NCBI GenBank assembly: GCA_964019695.1
Contig: OZ026524.1
Span: forward strand, 63,371,066-63,435,065
Direction of reading: 5' to 3'
DNA from: Loripinus fragilis
Taxonomy: Eukaryota > Mollusca > Bivalvia > Lucinida > Lucinidae
DNA length: 64,000 bases
Part shown: positions 48,701-52,451 of the stretch, piece by piece
Layout: every line of letters starts with the position of its first letter
Position numbering within the stretch: position 1 is the first letter of the stretch
Translations under genes and position numbers: made by a program
Notes under the pieces: generated by a model
The model's input: the letters and a program-made list of their open reading frames with translations, nothing else
What the model was told of the DNA's origin: nothing
Databases searched by the model: none

Positions 48701-51590
48701 CTTATCTTGATTTATATGTTTTAGGAGATGATGCATTGATAAGTTAGGGGTCTTTCATGCAAACCAAATATCTATGTGTCATGATCCACATCTGAATTAA
48801 GGGTGAGGTTGGCGCCGTTAAACCGGTTTTAGCCCTCCTGTAAAATATTTTACTGACCGTTCCAAGGCGGTACTTCTTTTGTGGATCTTTTATGTTTTTG
48901 TTCTGTCTAGTGTTTGCTATGTCTTTGTGCGCGTCTGTTTATATGTGCTTTGTGGTCACCTGCTGGGAAAGGGCTGACCTCTTGGCTCTTGCTTGTGGTG
49001 TCCAATATAAGTTTGTCACTTTCCCATTGGTATCCTGGGTCAGGTGTGGTACTTGATTGTATCGATTCCTGATCTTTGCACCCTTATTTACTTTGCCAAT
49101 TTTCCTTATGTACATATCTACATGAAAAAGTTAAGACAGTGTCATTATTTACATAACGTTGTTATGGACGTTATTCCATATTGTTACTAAATATGTAAAC
49201 CACTAGTGGTTTATCGATTTTTAAATGTGTCACATCACTCCATGCATGACTTCATATGATTGACATCATTATAAGACGGTTGTTGTCTTTGTTTCTGTTT
49301 CAGACATGTGGAGACAGAAAACGACGTCATATTGATGAGAACCTAGACAGCAGCAAATTGATGGAAACGGGATTAACACTCCATATAGTTAGTGGAGCTT
49401 CACACATTGGTATGTATGTATGGCAATGTACCATTTTTGATTTAACCTAGATGCCCAGCAGGCATTCGACCTTGAAACAACGTCGCACCAACGTCGATGC
49501 GACGTCACGACGTCGCATCGACGTTGGTACAGCGTTGTTTGATGGCATGTGCCTGCTGGTGATTTATCACCATTGGTAGCAGCTGGCAAGGGCCTGCTCT
49601 ATGTTGCAATAAAACAATTATTAGGGACTGTAAGATTAAACCAAGATGATATATATGTCACAATTCAGTGGCACCTGCTCTACATTGAAATAAAACAATT
49701 ATTAGGAACTGTAAGATTTAAACAAAGATGATATATGTATATATCTTAATTCAGTGGTACCTGCTCTATATTGTAATAAAACAATTTTATGGGACTGTAA
49801 GATTAAACCAAGATGATATATATGTCACAATTCAGTGGTACCTGCTCTATATTGTAATAAAACAATTATTAGGGACTGTAAGATTAAACAAAGATGATAT
49901 ATATGTCACATTTCAGTGGCACCTGCTTTGTATTATAATAAGACAGTTATAAGGGACTGTAAGATTAAACCAATATGAATTATATATGTCATAATTCAGT
50001 GGCACCTGCTTTGTATTGTAATAAAACAATTATTGGTGACTGTAAGATTAAACCAAGATGATATATATGTCACAATCCAGTGGCACCTGCTCTATATTGT
50101 AATAAAACAATTATTATTAATTATTATGTAAGAGTCAAATAAATGACTATGAACTGCATAAACTTTTAGCTTCGGACAAATAACATATTTATTCACGGAC
50201 CCAGAGGGGTAAGGGACCGGATGCCAGGCTCCCAACACCCCAACCCCCGTGAATAATCACACAAATTTATAGGGTTACTTATGAATACTGGTCCTAATCA
50301 CAAAGCTACTCAGATATTCAATCTTGGGTTATCATCGGAATGCCAAAGACACGCCATTTAAACAATGATGGCCCAGTTTTGGTTGTATTTGGGTCCCCTC
50401 TCCCCTCATCAGCTAAAAAACGTTGTAAGAGCCTGACGCCACCCCAACCCCTGACAAAACTTTCTGGATACGCGCATAATGCTATTACTGTCAGAAAATC
50501 TTTATTATTAGCTGTTACTGTTGTAGTACAATCGTGTTCAACATTCCTTTCATTGAAAATGCATTACGTAGATGTACTGTATGGATTACATGAACATGAC
50601 TACATAAAAGGTTTTAGTTTCAGACAAATGCCATATTATTTAGACGGCCTTAAACACATTATTGAGAAACAACATACATTAAAATTATACTGCATGAGAG
50701 TAAATTGATCGACCACTCATTTATTACCCAACATATTGAACTTCCACAAAGAAACATAATACAAATCACTGAATATGACAGAATCATATATAAATCACTA
50801 AGCATATTGAATCTGCTAAGCATATGCCAACATATTGGATAAATAGAATCCATCATTGGTGTTTAGTGGGGATGGGAAAATCCCAACCAAAGGGCTCACA
50901 GTTCCAGTGGGAAACGAGGTTTGCTGAGTTTCCCACTGGATAGTGGCCCGAGGTTTGGAATTTTCCTGTTCCCATTTAACACCAATGATTGATTATTTGG
51001 TTCACATAACATCCAATTTTACATTTGGCGATGTACTGTATAATATTTGTTGGTGACGTCACAGCTGAAGTTTACAAAGGTGCACACTGTAAAAAGTGTA
51101 CTTGTTGTCGGCCAAAAATATCACAAAAAGCAACTAATTACCAATCCCACTCATGATAGATGTAATAGTTATTCCATGGGTTGTCGGCCTGTACGTAGAG
51201 ATAATCCACGAGCTTTAGCGAGTGGATTATCTTACGTACAGGTGGACAACCCATGGTATAACTATTTTATACCACCTACATCAGTGTAGACCTTGCACAT
51301 CTCGAGATATTTCATACTAAAGTTGGTAAAGGTGGTATAATCTTATATACTATACTTTTATTTCAGCATTAAGCACTCATGAATATCAATGCATATTGGC
51401 TATATACTCGACTGAAACTGAAGAGTCTTTGAAGTAATTCTACCGAATTCTTGTTACTGTTAGTGTTCTGACACAATGTAGTGCCTCCCGTAATGTATCA
51501 TGTATGTATGTTCTTTTTTCAGATGGAGTAAGCCTACTTGTTGGAATTTCCTTAGCTGTCACATTGGGCAGATTTACACAATTCCATTAA
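5648..51590 (+). CDS. Secreted galaxin-module + zona pellucida (ZP) domain protein, 10 coding exons
   Basis: Joined exons: 5648-5717, 7081-7192, 10916-10971, 11777-11931, 12834-12985, 37324-37460, 41773-41860, 46755-46920, 49304-49409, 51523-51590. They total 1110 nt, giving 369 residues plus TAA. Every junction is GT-AG and in phase. Residues 1-~20 are a signal peptide. Residues 25-65 form a cysteine module, C-x11-CC-x13-CC-x11-C with the Y-N/D...THxC pattern of galaxin repeats. The ZP domain runs ~81-316: ZP-N cysteines at 81, 114, 129, 163; ZP-C cysteines at 237, 258, 280, 298, 303, 310, 314, with the family hallmark VYFHCTVKVC at 294-303. RKRR at 317-320 is a furin-type site, and residues 349-363 are a hydrophobic tail (membrane or GPI signal). 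ZP proteins polymerise into extracellular filaments and coats; galaxins are cysteine-rich extracellular matrix proteins. A matrix or egg-coat component is inference. Sequons at N84 and N172. No symbol assigned. Confidence 0.92.
6772..7019. mobile_element. MITE between exons 1 and 2
   Basis: Terminal inverted repeats TTAACCCTTAAAGCGCCAA / TTGGCGCATTAAGGGTTAA, with an internal hairpin GTGGACCCAGA...TCTGGGTCCAC. It ends 61 bp before exon 2. Confidence 0.8.
7081..7192 (+). CDS. Coding exon 2: galaxin-type cysteine module, main part
   Basis: It encodes residues 25-60, beginning CDGERYNEGTHLCC and ending KCCGSSSYDS. The acceptor is GTTACAG; the donor is AG|GTAGGG, phase 2. The paired CC dipeptides, the G-x-x-Y-N and S-Y-D motifs and T-H preceding CC are the galaxin repeat pattern (family knowledge). 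The open frame on the opposite strand here is only its shadow. Confidence 0.88.
7268..7312. repeat. Short hairpin in intron 2
   Basis: TGAGACGGCTC-CTTAT-GAGCCGTCTCA, a perfect 11-bp stem. Similar small hairpins occur at 31562-31598 and 31978-32002. Confidence 0.6.
7661..7747 (+). repeat. (CT)n microsatellite
   Basis: Almost pure TC dinucleotides with a few TG/TT interruptions at the left; intron 2. The apparent Arg-Glu-rich open frame on the other strand is a by-product. Confidence 0.95.
7867..8242 (+). mobile_element. TTAA-bordered MITE, copy 2 (complete)
   Basis: TTAA-AGCTGCATAATCTGTAACT at the left and AGTTACAGAGTATGCAGCT-TTAA at the right: about 20-bp inverted ends exactly bordered by TTAA. 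The TTAA target suggests a piggyBac-like helper (inference). No open frame. Confidence 0.82.
8243..8540 (+). repeat. Dispersed element with fold-back end, copy 1
   Basis: Hairpin at 8415-8538: TTTTGATATCAAGTTTACCA ... inverted at the right, loop CGCTCGGCAAGCC. The preceding 170 bp (GACGTCGCTAATGACG etc.) recur in reverse at 20285-20580. Confidence 0.7.
8541..9154. other. Intron 2 sequence
   Basis: No exon signal supported. At 8668-8710 a fragment resembles the left end of the MITE at 14336-14680 (TTATCATATGACG...CAATAAAATCTATAAACC). Confidence 0.35.
9170..9807 (+). mobile_element. tRNA-derived SINE (type 2), split by a Penelope-type 3' end
   Basis: Flanked by a perfect 15-bp target duplication ACATGGCTGTAAATA (9155-9169, 9808-9822). 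The tRNA-like head starts CCGGGCGGCATAGCAC and the tail is AACAAAACAAACAAAC. The SINE is interrupted after its first ~50 bp by the insert at 9220-9530. The second copy of this SINE type is at 13151-13476 (reverse). Confidence 0.85.
9220..9530 (+). mobile_element. Penelope-like element 3'-end fragment nested in SINE
   Basis: Near-identical to 48775-49090 and to the reverse of 52612-52929. It contains the GGTTGGCGCCGTT...AACCGG block, the palindrome CAGTAAAATATTTTACTG and GACCGTTCCAAGGCGG. No coding part is present (5'-truncated). Confidence 0.8.
9855..10105 (+). mobile_element. MITE, diverged copy of the 14336-14680 family
   Basis: Shares AATGTCATATGATAAATAGA, ATCTAACATTCGTGCTCCTG, the AACTCGTT...AACTCGTTT inverted block and the end CACTCATGTAAGATCCTCTA. 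Confidence 0.65.
10106..10510. other. Intron 2 sequence, repeat-like but unassigned
   Basis: Contains TGACGTCA-type palindromes (10313-10340). ATAATTCACTGCTAAAG at 10285 resembles the arm of the next hairpin. No coding signal. Confidence 0.3.
10511..10682. repeat. Fold-back element with ~65-bp arms
   Basis: GAAATAGATCAGCTCCAG ... AATTCACTGTTT is inverted on the right as AAACAGTGAATT ... CTGGAGCTGATCTATTTC, with a CGCGCTGCGCGC core. Confidence 0.85.
10777..10902. repeat. Hairpin MITE directly before exon 3
   Basis: GAATCCATTATTCGTGTGAG / inverted CTCACACTCATGATGGATTC around GGATAGAA...GGACGGATTTTTCTATCC. Same family as the duplicated elements at 44956-45351 and 45357-45700. Confidence 0.75.
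10916..10971 (+). CDS. Coding exon 3: end of galaxin module and linker
   Basis: This 56-nt exon completes Arg61 and encodes THRC plus a polar linker DTRQTRQLSIQESM. The final module cysteine (C65) lies 11 residues after the CC pair, matching the first half of the module. Acceptor CTTCTTCAG; donor A|GTAAGT. A small exon, but the phase fits both neighbours and it restores the galaxin motif. Confidence 0.83.
11521..11652. repeat. Hairpin MITE before exon 4, with half copy at 12118-12175
   Basis: Long perfect-looking stem: TTTTTGGAAATTTCATGGAA, then TCATGAATACTTCGGGTCTC, inverted on the right through GAGACCTGAAGTATTCATGA. A single arm recurs at 12118-12175 in intron 4. Confidence 0.88.
11777..11931 (+). 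CDS. Coding exon 4: start of ZP domain (ZP-N, cysteines 1-3)
   Basis: It encodes Lys80 through Pro131: KCHANGTIEL at the start, MQGTLTSSSQIC in the middle and SGCNP at the end. C-x-x-x-G-x-I opening a ZP-N module, then a G-T-L strand before the second cysteine, is the family pattern. Acceptor CTTTTCAG, donor CCA|GTAAGT, phase 0. N84-G-T is a glycosylation sequon. Confidence 0.9.
12370..12590. mobile_element. MITE with CGCGA-rich inverted ends in intron 4
   Basis: Ends TACTGTAGATTCGGAAATTT and (inverted) AAATTTCCAAATTTACAGTA, with repeated TTTTCGCGA/TCGCGAAAA subterminal motifs. Confidence 0.82.
12600..12775 (+). repeat. SINE tail remnant ending in (CA)n microsatellite
   Basis: GGAGGGACGTTAAGCACAAA matches SINE bodies, followed by about 31 CA repeats (12713-12774). 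It lies 59 bp before exon 5. Confidence 0.75.
12834..12985 (+). CDS. Coding exon 5: end of ZP-N; source of the 76-bp minisatellite
   Basis: It encodes residues 132-181 plus two bases of Glu182, including the fourth ZP-N cysteine (SVKLYCTIVPQ) and the N172-I-T sequon. The acceptor is CGTTTTAG, the donor GCAGA|GTGAGT, phase 2. The last 60 nt, with 16 nt of intron, form the 76-bp unit repeated downstream. Reading on past the donor in frame meets TGA at once, so the first donor must be used for the modelled protein. Confidence 0.9.
13151..13476 (-). mobile_element. SINE type 2 inside the 76-bp array
   Basis: Reverse orientation: AAAC-type tail at the left, tRNA-like head ending CACTGGGCCGCGTAGTGCAG (reverse complement) at the right. 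ATAAGCTATG / ATAATCTATG border it as a target duplication within a satellite unit. Confidence 0.8.
13801..14006 (-). mobile_element. SINE type 1 inside the 76-bp array, copy A
   Basis: Reverse complement carries box A TGGCTCAGTGGTAGAGTGC and box B GGGTTCGAGCC. Bordered by TAAGCTATG on both sides. Nearly identical to 14971-15176 at the same unit position. Confidence 0.87.
14336..14680 (+). mobile_element. MITE inside the 76-bp array, copy A
   Basis: Begins TTTATCACATGACGTCGCGT after CTATAG and ends GTGTAAGATCCTTTATA before TCACAGG. It has an internal fold-back around ACTCGTT...CTCGGCAAGCC...AACTCGTTT. The same insertion is found at 15431-15772. Confidence 0.8.
14971..15176 (-). mobile_element. 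SINE type 1 inside the 76-bp array, copy B
   Basis: Same orientation and same insertion point in the unit as copy A. Best explained by duplication of a block of the array rather than a second insertion. Confidence 0.87.
15431..15772 (+). mobile_element. MITE inside the 76-bp array, copy B
   Basis: Same boundaries in the unit as copy A (CTATAG|TTTATCACATGACG, CTCTATA|TCACAGG), with small substitutions and a shortened right arm. Confidence 0.8.
16246..17276. mobile_element. ~1-kb insertion in the 76-bp array
   Basis: Unit sequence stops at GATCAACGT (16246) and resumes at TTGTAGGACATG (17277). AAGTATTAGCTTTTCAAAAA at 16478 is inverted at 17250-17275, giving partial inverted ends. It contains TTATGCCCCCAAAGGGAGGC, a motif I associate with mollusc repeats (from memory, unverified). 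A 109-codon open frame at 16245-16574 has no recognisable domain. Confidence 0.55.
17536..19443. mobile_element. Non-autonomous hAT-like transposon with perfect 8-bp target duplication
   Basis: The ends are inverted CAGACCTGGGG / CCCCAGGTCTG. Immediately outside lies GTGAGTGT on both sides (17528-17535 and 19444-19451), an exact 8-bp duplication as made by hAT transposases. Subterminal regions are full of TGTAATTGTAAT motifs. No transposase frame is visible. A second element is nested at 18535-18990. Confidence 0.9.
18535..18990. mobile_element. Nested element with CAGGGCTCACCCTG / CAGGGTAAGCCCTG ends
   Basis: Inverted ends inside the hAT-like element; GGCTACAA / TTGTAGCC-type subterminal repeats; an internal hairpin at 18772-18832 (AGTTTGGATCCAGATC / GATCTGAGTCCAAACT). 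The flanks share ATACT only, so the target duplication is unclear. Confidence 0.65.
19950..20155 (+). mobile_element. tRNA-derived SINE copy (diverged)
   Basis: The head TGGCTCAGTTGGTAGAGTG and degenerate box B GAGTTCAAAACTC are followed by a GGACGAAGAGCATCA body end and an A-rich tail. Confidence 0.7.
20285..20580 (-). repeat. Dispersed element with fold-back end, copy 2 (reverse of 8243-8540)
   Basis: Hairpin 20293-20378 (GTCTTTTGATATCAA / TTGATATCAGAAGAC). The following sequence matches copy 1 in reverse, e.g. GATTCAGCCTCATTAGCGAC. Confidence 0.7.
20820..20955 (+). mobile_element. tRNA-derived SINE head, 3'-truncated
   Basis: TGGATCAGTTGGTAGAGCG (box A) and GGTTCGATCCC (box B) are well kept; the body stops after GCTTAGTACTATTGTGC. 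Box spacing is tRNA-like, but the continuous SINE body argues against a functional tRNA gene. Confidence 0.7.
21669..21712 (+). repeat. (GA)n microsatellite
   Basis: GAGA tract with a few AAAG interruptions, directly preceding the 53-bp array. Confidence 0.9.
21714..23460 (+). repeat. 53-bp minisatellite, about 33 units
   Basis: Core GCAGCTGTTTAAGTGGTGT, then AAACCTATCTGCCGG and CACTGTGTTGCAGAGGT. The spacing of GCTGTTT is 53 bp (21764, 21817). The copies at the right edge are more diverged. Period mod 3 is 2, so the open stretches of CCRGAAV-type peptides are accidental. Confidence 0.95.
23461..24080. other. Unique-looking interior of the 3.3-kb element
   Basis: No tandem repeat, no supported gene; AT-rich. 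Confidence 0.35.
24325..25150. other. Intron 5 sequence, no gene seen
   Basis: AT-rich. Ends in a poly-T / poly-G junction at 25079-25108 (about 16 T then 12 G). Confidence 0.35.
25152..25640. repeat. Two adjacent inverted-repeat elements sharing ACCAGTCATTTGTAAC ends
   Basis: ACCAGTCATTTGTAAC at 25161 pairs with GTGGTCACAAATGACTTGTG at about 25450. A second ACCAGTCATTTGTAAC at about 25494 pairs with GTTATGAATGACTTGTGTAT near 25612. A 13-G-rich run lies at 25427-25441. Confidence 0.55.
25768..25972 (+). repeat. Dispersed ~210-bp repeat with GCGCAG hairpin, copy 2
   Basis: Sister of 963-1172; the terminal palindrome TGCGCGGATGCGCAGGCTGA is better preserved here. Confidence 0.6.
25973..28000. 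other. Intron 5 sequence with a duplicated ~190-bp repeat
   Basis: Two direct copies of a unit beginning GGCGATCAGGACTC at 26698 and 26888, each ending in ATGACGTCAT-type palindromes. A reverse copy lies near 36050-36210. The stretch 26545-26690 resembles 6600-6745. No gene supported. Confidence 0.5.
28020..28303. mobile_element. Inverted-end element with four G/C runs
   Basis: GCGCGGATCCAGGG at the left and CCCTCTGGATCCGCAC at the right. Inside are three CCAG(G)12-13 runs and a C run, spaced 40-75 bp. Pro/Gly-rich open frames in both directions result from these runs. Confidence 0.7.
28551..28677 (-). mobile_element. Penelope-like 3'-terminal fragment
   Basis: Matches the extreme 3' end (reverse strand) of the elements at 52612-52929: AAAGATCAGGAATCGATACA, then ACCCAGGATACCAATGGGAA. 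Only the last ~125 bp are present. Confidence 0.75.
29650..30320 (+). repeat. Degenerate ~168-bp tandem repeat inside the 5-kb element
   Basis: A recurring block 'AAT(A)ATCA..C.GTACCAGTTTT.GGAAT.TTGG' appears near 29752, 29919, 30082 and 30257, at intervals of 163-175 bp. Confidence 0.6.
32750..33294. mobile_element. TIR element nested in the 5-kb element
   Basis: CCTTTAAAGGTCTTGTGAAT then CTTCAAAAAC at the left is inverted at the right as GAAGGTTCACAAGACCTTTA. About 540 bp, no gene. Confidence 0.65.
34020..35860 (+). repeat. Old tandem duplication in intron 5, left copy split by a fold-back element
   Basis: 34020-34800 and 35345-35860 align (TATAAGAC, TTTCTGTAGCTCAA, GTAACATATGTAACA blocks). 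The offset is 1327 bp before and 1087 bp after a fold-back at 34160-34340 present only in the left copy. Confidence 0.65.
34160..34340. repeat. Fold-back MITE
   Basis: Arms of about 75 bp: TTTACTCTTAATTCAATATT, then GGCCTTTATCAAGAAAA and TTCAATGTCAACTA, inverted on the right; loop about 25 bp. Confidence 0.88.
35861..37189. other. Intron 5 sequence before exon 6
   Basis: Holds a reverse copy of the 26.7-27.0 kb repeat (36050-36210). No exon supported. Confidence 0.35.
37190..37251. repeat. Hairpin before exon 6
   Basis: ATCGGTCCACCAGCGAAATG and inverted CATTCAAATGGCGTTTTGCTGGTGGGCCGAT pair (23-bp stem). It ends 72 bp before the exon. Confidence 0.75.
37324..37460 (+). CDS. Coding exon 6: ZP inter-domain linker and start of ZP-C
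   Basis: It encodes residues 183-227, VTTPTAAFSKVPKIF through QLTWGLKAP, completing Glu182 with its first base. Acceptor TTATTTCAG, donor CAG|GTAAGA, phase 1. It has no cysteine, as expected for the ZP-N/ZP-C linker and the first ZP-C strands (Q-x-L-T-W is the usual hydrophobic strand). It follows a 24.3-kb intron. Confidence 0.9.
37473..37627 (-). mobile_element. SINE type 1, 5'-truncated
   Basis: Tail TTTTGTTTGTTTGG at the left; body as in other copies; stops inside box B (GAGGCTCGAAC) so the tRNA head is missing. Confidence 0.8.
37628..38660. repeat. Repeats with TTCGAATTATAGGGAG motif
   Basis: TTGAAAGTTCGAATTATAGG / GGAGATAGAC recurs at 37723 and 38367, and an end-like AATTTCGAATTATTGAGGTT then TTACTGTA at 38617. 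These look like ends of Tc1/mariner-type elements, but borders could not be fixed. Confidence 0.45.
38885..40975 (+). repeat. Dimeric satellite, ~337-bp higher-order unit (161 + 176), about six dimers
   Basis: The landmark TTCATTCTTGCAG(G/A)TAACAAG recurs at about 38931, 39082, 39943, 40121, 40282, 40458, 40624 and 40784. Two alternating monomer types differ in their middle (CAGGATC..ACCAGGGACT versus CAAGATTCCATCAC). A reverse TTAA MITE is inserted at 39553-39911. Confidence 0.85.
39553..39911 (-). mobile_element. TTAA-type MITE, copy 3, inserted in the dimeric satellite
   Basis: Reverse-oriented relative of 7867-8242; right border GTTACAGACTATGCAGCT-TTTAA. It interrupts a satellite monomer at GTTGT|AACTATG. 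Confidence 0.8.
41514..41731 (+). mobile_element. 218-bp MITE before exon 7
   Basis: Inverted ends CATGAGATTTCCAACAATGT / TTGTTGGAAATCTCATG; internal palindrome GATCAGCCTGCGCATATGCG next to the left end. A sister copy in opposite orientation is at 52077-52293. It ends 41 bp before the exon. Confidence 0.87.
41773..41860 (+). CDS. Coding exon 7: ZP-C, cysteine 5
   Basis: It encodes Asp228 to Asn256 with two leftover bases: GYSALPVTCTAYSGTTTGG then RPSKVLIEN. V-x-x-C-x-A followed by a loop and a short strand before the next cysteine fits ZP-C. Acceptor CATTTTCAG, donor GG|GTAAGG, phase 2. Confidence 0.88.
42225..42315 (+). repeat. Single unit of the 47.3-48.5 kb tandem repeat
   Basis: GATATGGCCGCC..AGGGGGCGTGGCCAG followed by AAATATAGCTAAAAT, as in the array units. 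Confidence 0.65.
42461..44527. mobile_element. Composite TIR element with duplicated left and right ends
   Basis: Left-type ends AATACCCCTATTCCACACA at 42461 and 43074; inverted right-type ends TGTGTGGAATAGGGGTATAA at 44142 and 44527. Blocks 42461-43073 and 43074-43735 are direct duplicates, as are 43736-44142 and 44143-44527, giving the order L-L-R-R. All are rich in CACGAATC/GAATTCGTG motifs. No transposase visible. Confidence 0.75.
44956..45700 (+). repeat. Direct duplication of a ~395-bp hairpin MITE
   Basis: TCTCACACACCAGATC at about 44958 and 45358, offset about 400 bp. Each copy ends in a GGGATAGAAAAATC / GGATTTTTCTATCCC type fold; the first keeps the whole fold, the second only one arm. 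Same family as 10777-10902. Confidence 0.75.
45733..46302. mobile_element. Fold-back MITE with ~140-bp arms
   Basis: TTTAAACTCTACTTTTTATG, then GGCGATAACTTTTTTATTAC at the left; inverted GTTATCGCC and CTAGAGTTTAA at the right; GCGCCAA...TTCTCCAAAT and its inverse lie further in. Confidence 0.8.
46617..46715 (-). mobile_element. MITE end fragment before exon 8
   Basis: Reverse of the left end of the 14336-14680 family: CATAACATTTCCCGAAAATC, ACCACCAGTG, TTTATCGATTTTAT, CCTATGATATG. Confidence 0.6.
46755..46920 (+). CDS. Coding exon 8: ZP-C core with the VYFHC hallmark
   Basis: It encodes Gly257 to Tyr312. F-x-F-Y then NSPNVYFHCTVKVC is the diagnostic ZP-C strand pair (compare V-F/Y-L/F-H-C in ZP families), followed by the PSGSPSC hairpin. 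Six cysteines lie here: 258, 280, 298, 303, 310 and, across the junction, 314. C280 is additional to the usual set. Acceptor TCTTTCCAG, donor TAT|GTATGT, phase 0. Confidence 0.93.
47280..48540 (+). repeat. Tandem repeat of ~150-169-bp units around GGCCGCCAGGGGGCGTGGC
   Basis: The landmark recurs at about 47417, 47586, 47749, 47895, 48064, 48214, 48366 and 48518. Each unit continues with GTACCTTTGTAAGAAACTT and TCTCCTCTGAAACCAGTGGT type blocks. Confidence 0.88.
48537..49092 (+). mobile_element. 5'-truncated Penelope-like element (3' end only)
   Basis: It starts at the last codons of the reverse-transcriptase frame (ATGATGGTTCCGACTTAAAG) and runs through the same 3' UTR as the reverse copy at 52609-53390, including the CAGTAAAATATTTTACTG palindrome. 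It lies directly after the tandem repeat, in intron 8. Confidence 0.85.
49154..49258 (-). mobile_element. MITE end fragment before exon 9
   Basis: AAACCACTAGTGGTTTATCG and TGACTTCATATGA match the reversed left end of the 14336-14680 family. It ends 45 bp before the exon. Confidence 0.6.
49304..49409 (+). CDS. Coding exon 9: last ZP cysteine, furin-type site, pre-tail region
   Basis: It encodes TCGDRKRRHIDENL onward to GASHI (residues 313-347). The dibasic RKRR comes three residues after the last ZP cysteine, the usual place of the consensus furin cleavage site in ZP proteins. The TLHIV stretch after it may act as the external hydrophobic patch that blocks early polymerisation (inference). 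Acceptor CTGTTTCAG, donor G|GTATGT, phase 1. Confidence 0.88.
49452..49562. repeat. Palindromic MITE in intron 9
   Basis: TGCCCAGCAGGCA at the left and TGTGCCTGCTGG at the right; centre CGTCGATGCGACGTC / GACGTCGCATCGACG pairs perfectly. Confidence 0.85.
49575..50125 (+). repeat. Tandem repeat of ~81-87-bp units, about 7 copies
   Basis: CAGTGGCACCTGCTCTATAT, AATAAAACAATTATTAGGGA, CTGTAAGATTAAACCAAGAT, GATATATATGTCACAATT. The spacing of CCTGCTCT is 81-87 bp. Confidence 0.9.
50126..50848. other. Intron 9 sequence
   Basis: An open stretch of 122 codons at 50340-50708 has no recognisable domain, no conserved start context and no splice-compatible link to the ZP gene. I do not call a gene. Confidence 0.3.
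50849..50990. repeat. Fold-back element in intron 9, first
   Basis: ATCATTGGTGTTTAGTGGGG and GGGAAAATCCCAA at the left; inverted CCCATTTAACACCAATGAT at the right; inner stem CCAGTGGGAAAC / GTTTCCCACTGG type. Confidence 0.75.
51155..51285. repeat. Fold-back element in intron 9, second
   Basis: ATAGTTATTCCATGGGTTGT / ACAACCCATGGTATAACTAT with inner GTACGTAGAGATAATCCAC / GTGGATTATCTTACGTAC. Confidence 0.85.
51523..51590 (+). CDS. Coding exon 10: hydrophobic C-terminal tail and stop
   Basis: It encodes Asp348 to His369, then TAA. GVSLLVGISLAVTLG is a 15-residue apolar segment followed by RFTQFH. It is short for a transmembrane helix and could instead be a GPI-attachment signal; the sequence alone does not decide. 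Acceptor TTTTTTCAG preceded by a pyrimidine tract. Confidence 0.88.
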
Positions 51591-52045
51591 GGCATCCAGA
51601 TTCGCTACACATTAGTTGGATTTCATCTAGATATATACTGGCTATAAGGATAAAGGATTGAATCCATCTGACATTGCCTGAACGGAACTGAGACTGGATT
51701 TGATTGATATTCCCGAATGTTTCCTGGAAACATATAGTTTTTTTAGCTGGGATGTAGGAATATATCTACATGCATTCTTAATTCAGCTATAAAGCATTCA
51801 TTGTTAACACATGTATATACACAGGAAATGTTTTTGATTTATTTTAAATGTGCAAACCACAGAATTTTGCAAGACTTAAAGCAGATATGCTAGTTATTTT
51901 AGTCATTTTTCTTTTCATTTTATGATTTTATTTTGACATTCCTGTTCCATGTTTTTGACAGTTTAATATTAAAAAATTTGTACGATGATTATTTGTTGTT
52001 TTTAATTTCTACTGTTTGTGAATAAATACAAAACATCACTATATC
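51591..52045 (+). other. Probable 3' UTR of the ZP gene
   Basis: AT-rich sequence without open frames between the stop codon and a canonical AATAAA at 52021. A MITE starts at about 52077, so the transcript probably ends in between. An ATTAAA at 51968 is an alternative signal. Confidence 0.6.
52021..52026 (+). promoter_or_regulatory. Polyadenylation signal AATAAA
   Basis: Canonical hexamer about 430 nt after the stop codon, on the coding strand, inside AT-rich sequence with no competing feature. Confidence 0.5.
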
Positions 52046-52076
52046 TGTTGAAATGAGCATAATATTGAGTCGCAAC

Positions 52077-52293
52077 ATGAGATTTCCAACAATGTGGTGT
52101 TTTGACATGAATAGACTCAGGCTAGCATGTGCAACCTCTTTTTAAGCTTATAAACTAGAAATGCTGTATGGTCAGTAGCTTAATATTCATAGAATATTCA
52201 AGTGACTAGCAAAGGCTCTGATCAGACTCTGTGTATGCGCAGACTAATCCGCGCCTTTGCTGTTTGCACAGACCACATTGTTGGAAATCTCAT
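52077..52293 (-). mobile_element. 217-bp MITE after the ZP gene
   Basis: Same inverted ends as 41514-41731 (CATGAGATTTCCAACAATGT), but the GCGCAG palindrome is next to the right end, so it is the opposite orientation. It starts about 50 bp after AATAAA. Confidence 0.87.
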
Positions 52294-52451
52294 GCTGCGG
52301 CTCAATTATTTTTATTTCATCCCACATAAAAGCAAAAGACTTCATTAGAATATACGCGAGTACATGATTCATAAATAGAATACATTTCTTGCTGAAAACA
52401 CCTATATAGTTGTTTTTGTCAAAAAAATTCTCCGAAAAGAAGTGCATTTAA

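Noticed and set aside
50340..50708. 122-codon frame in intron 9
   Set aside because: No known motif, low-complexity ends and no splice link; length is within chance for this amount of sequence.
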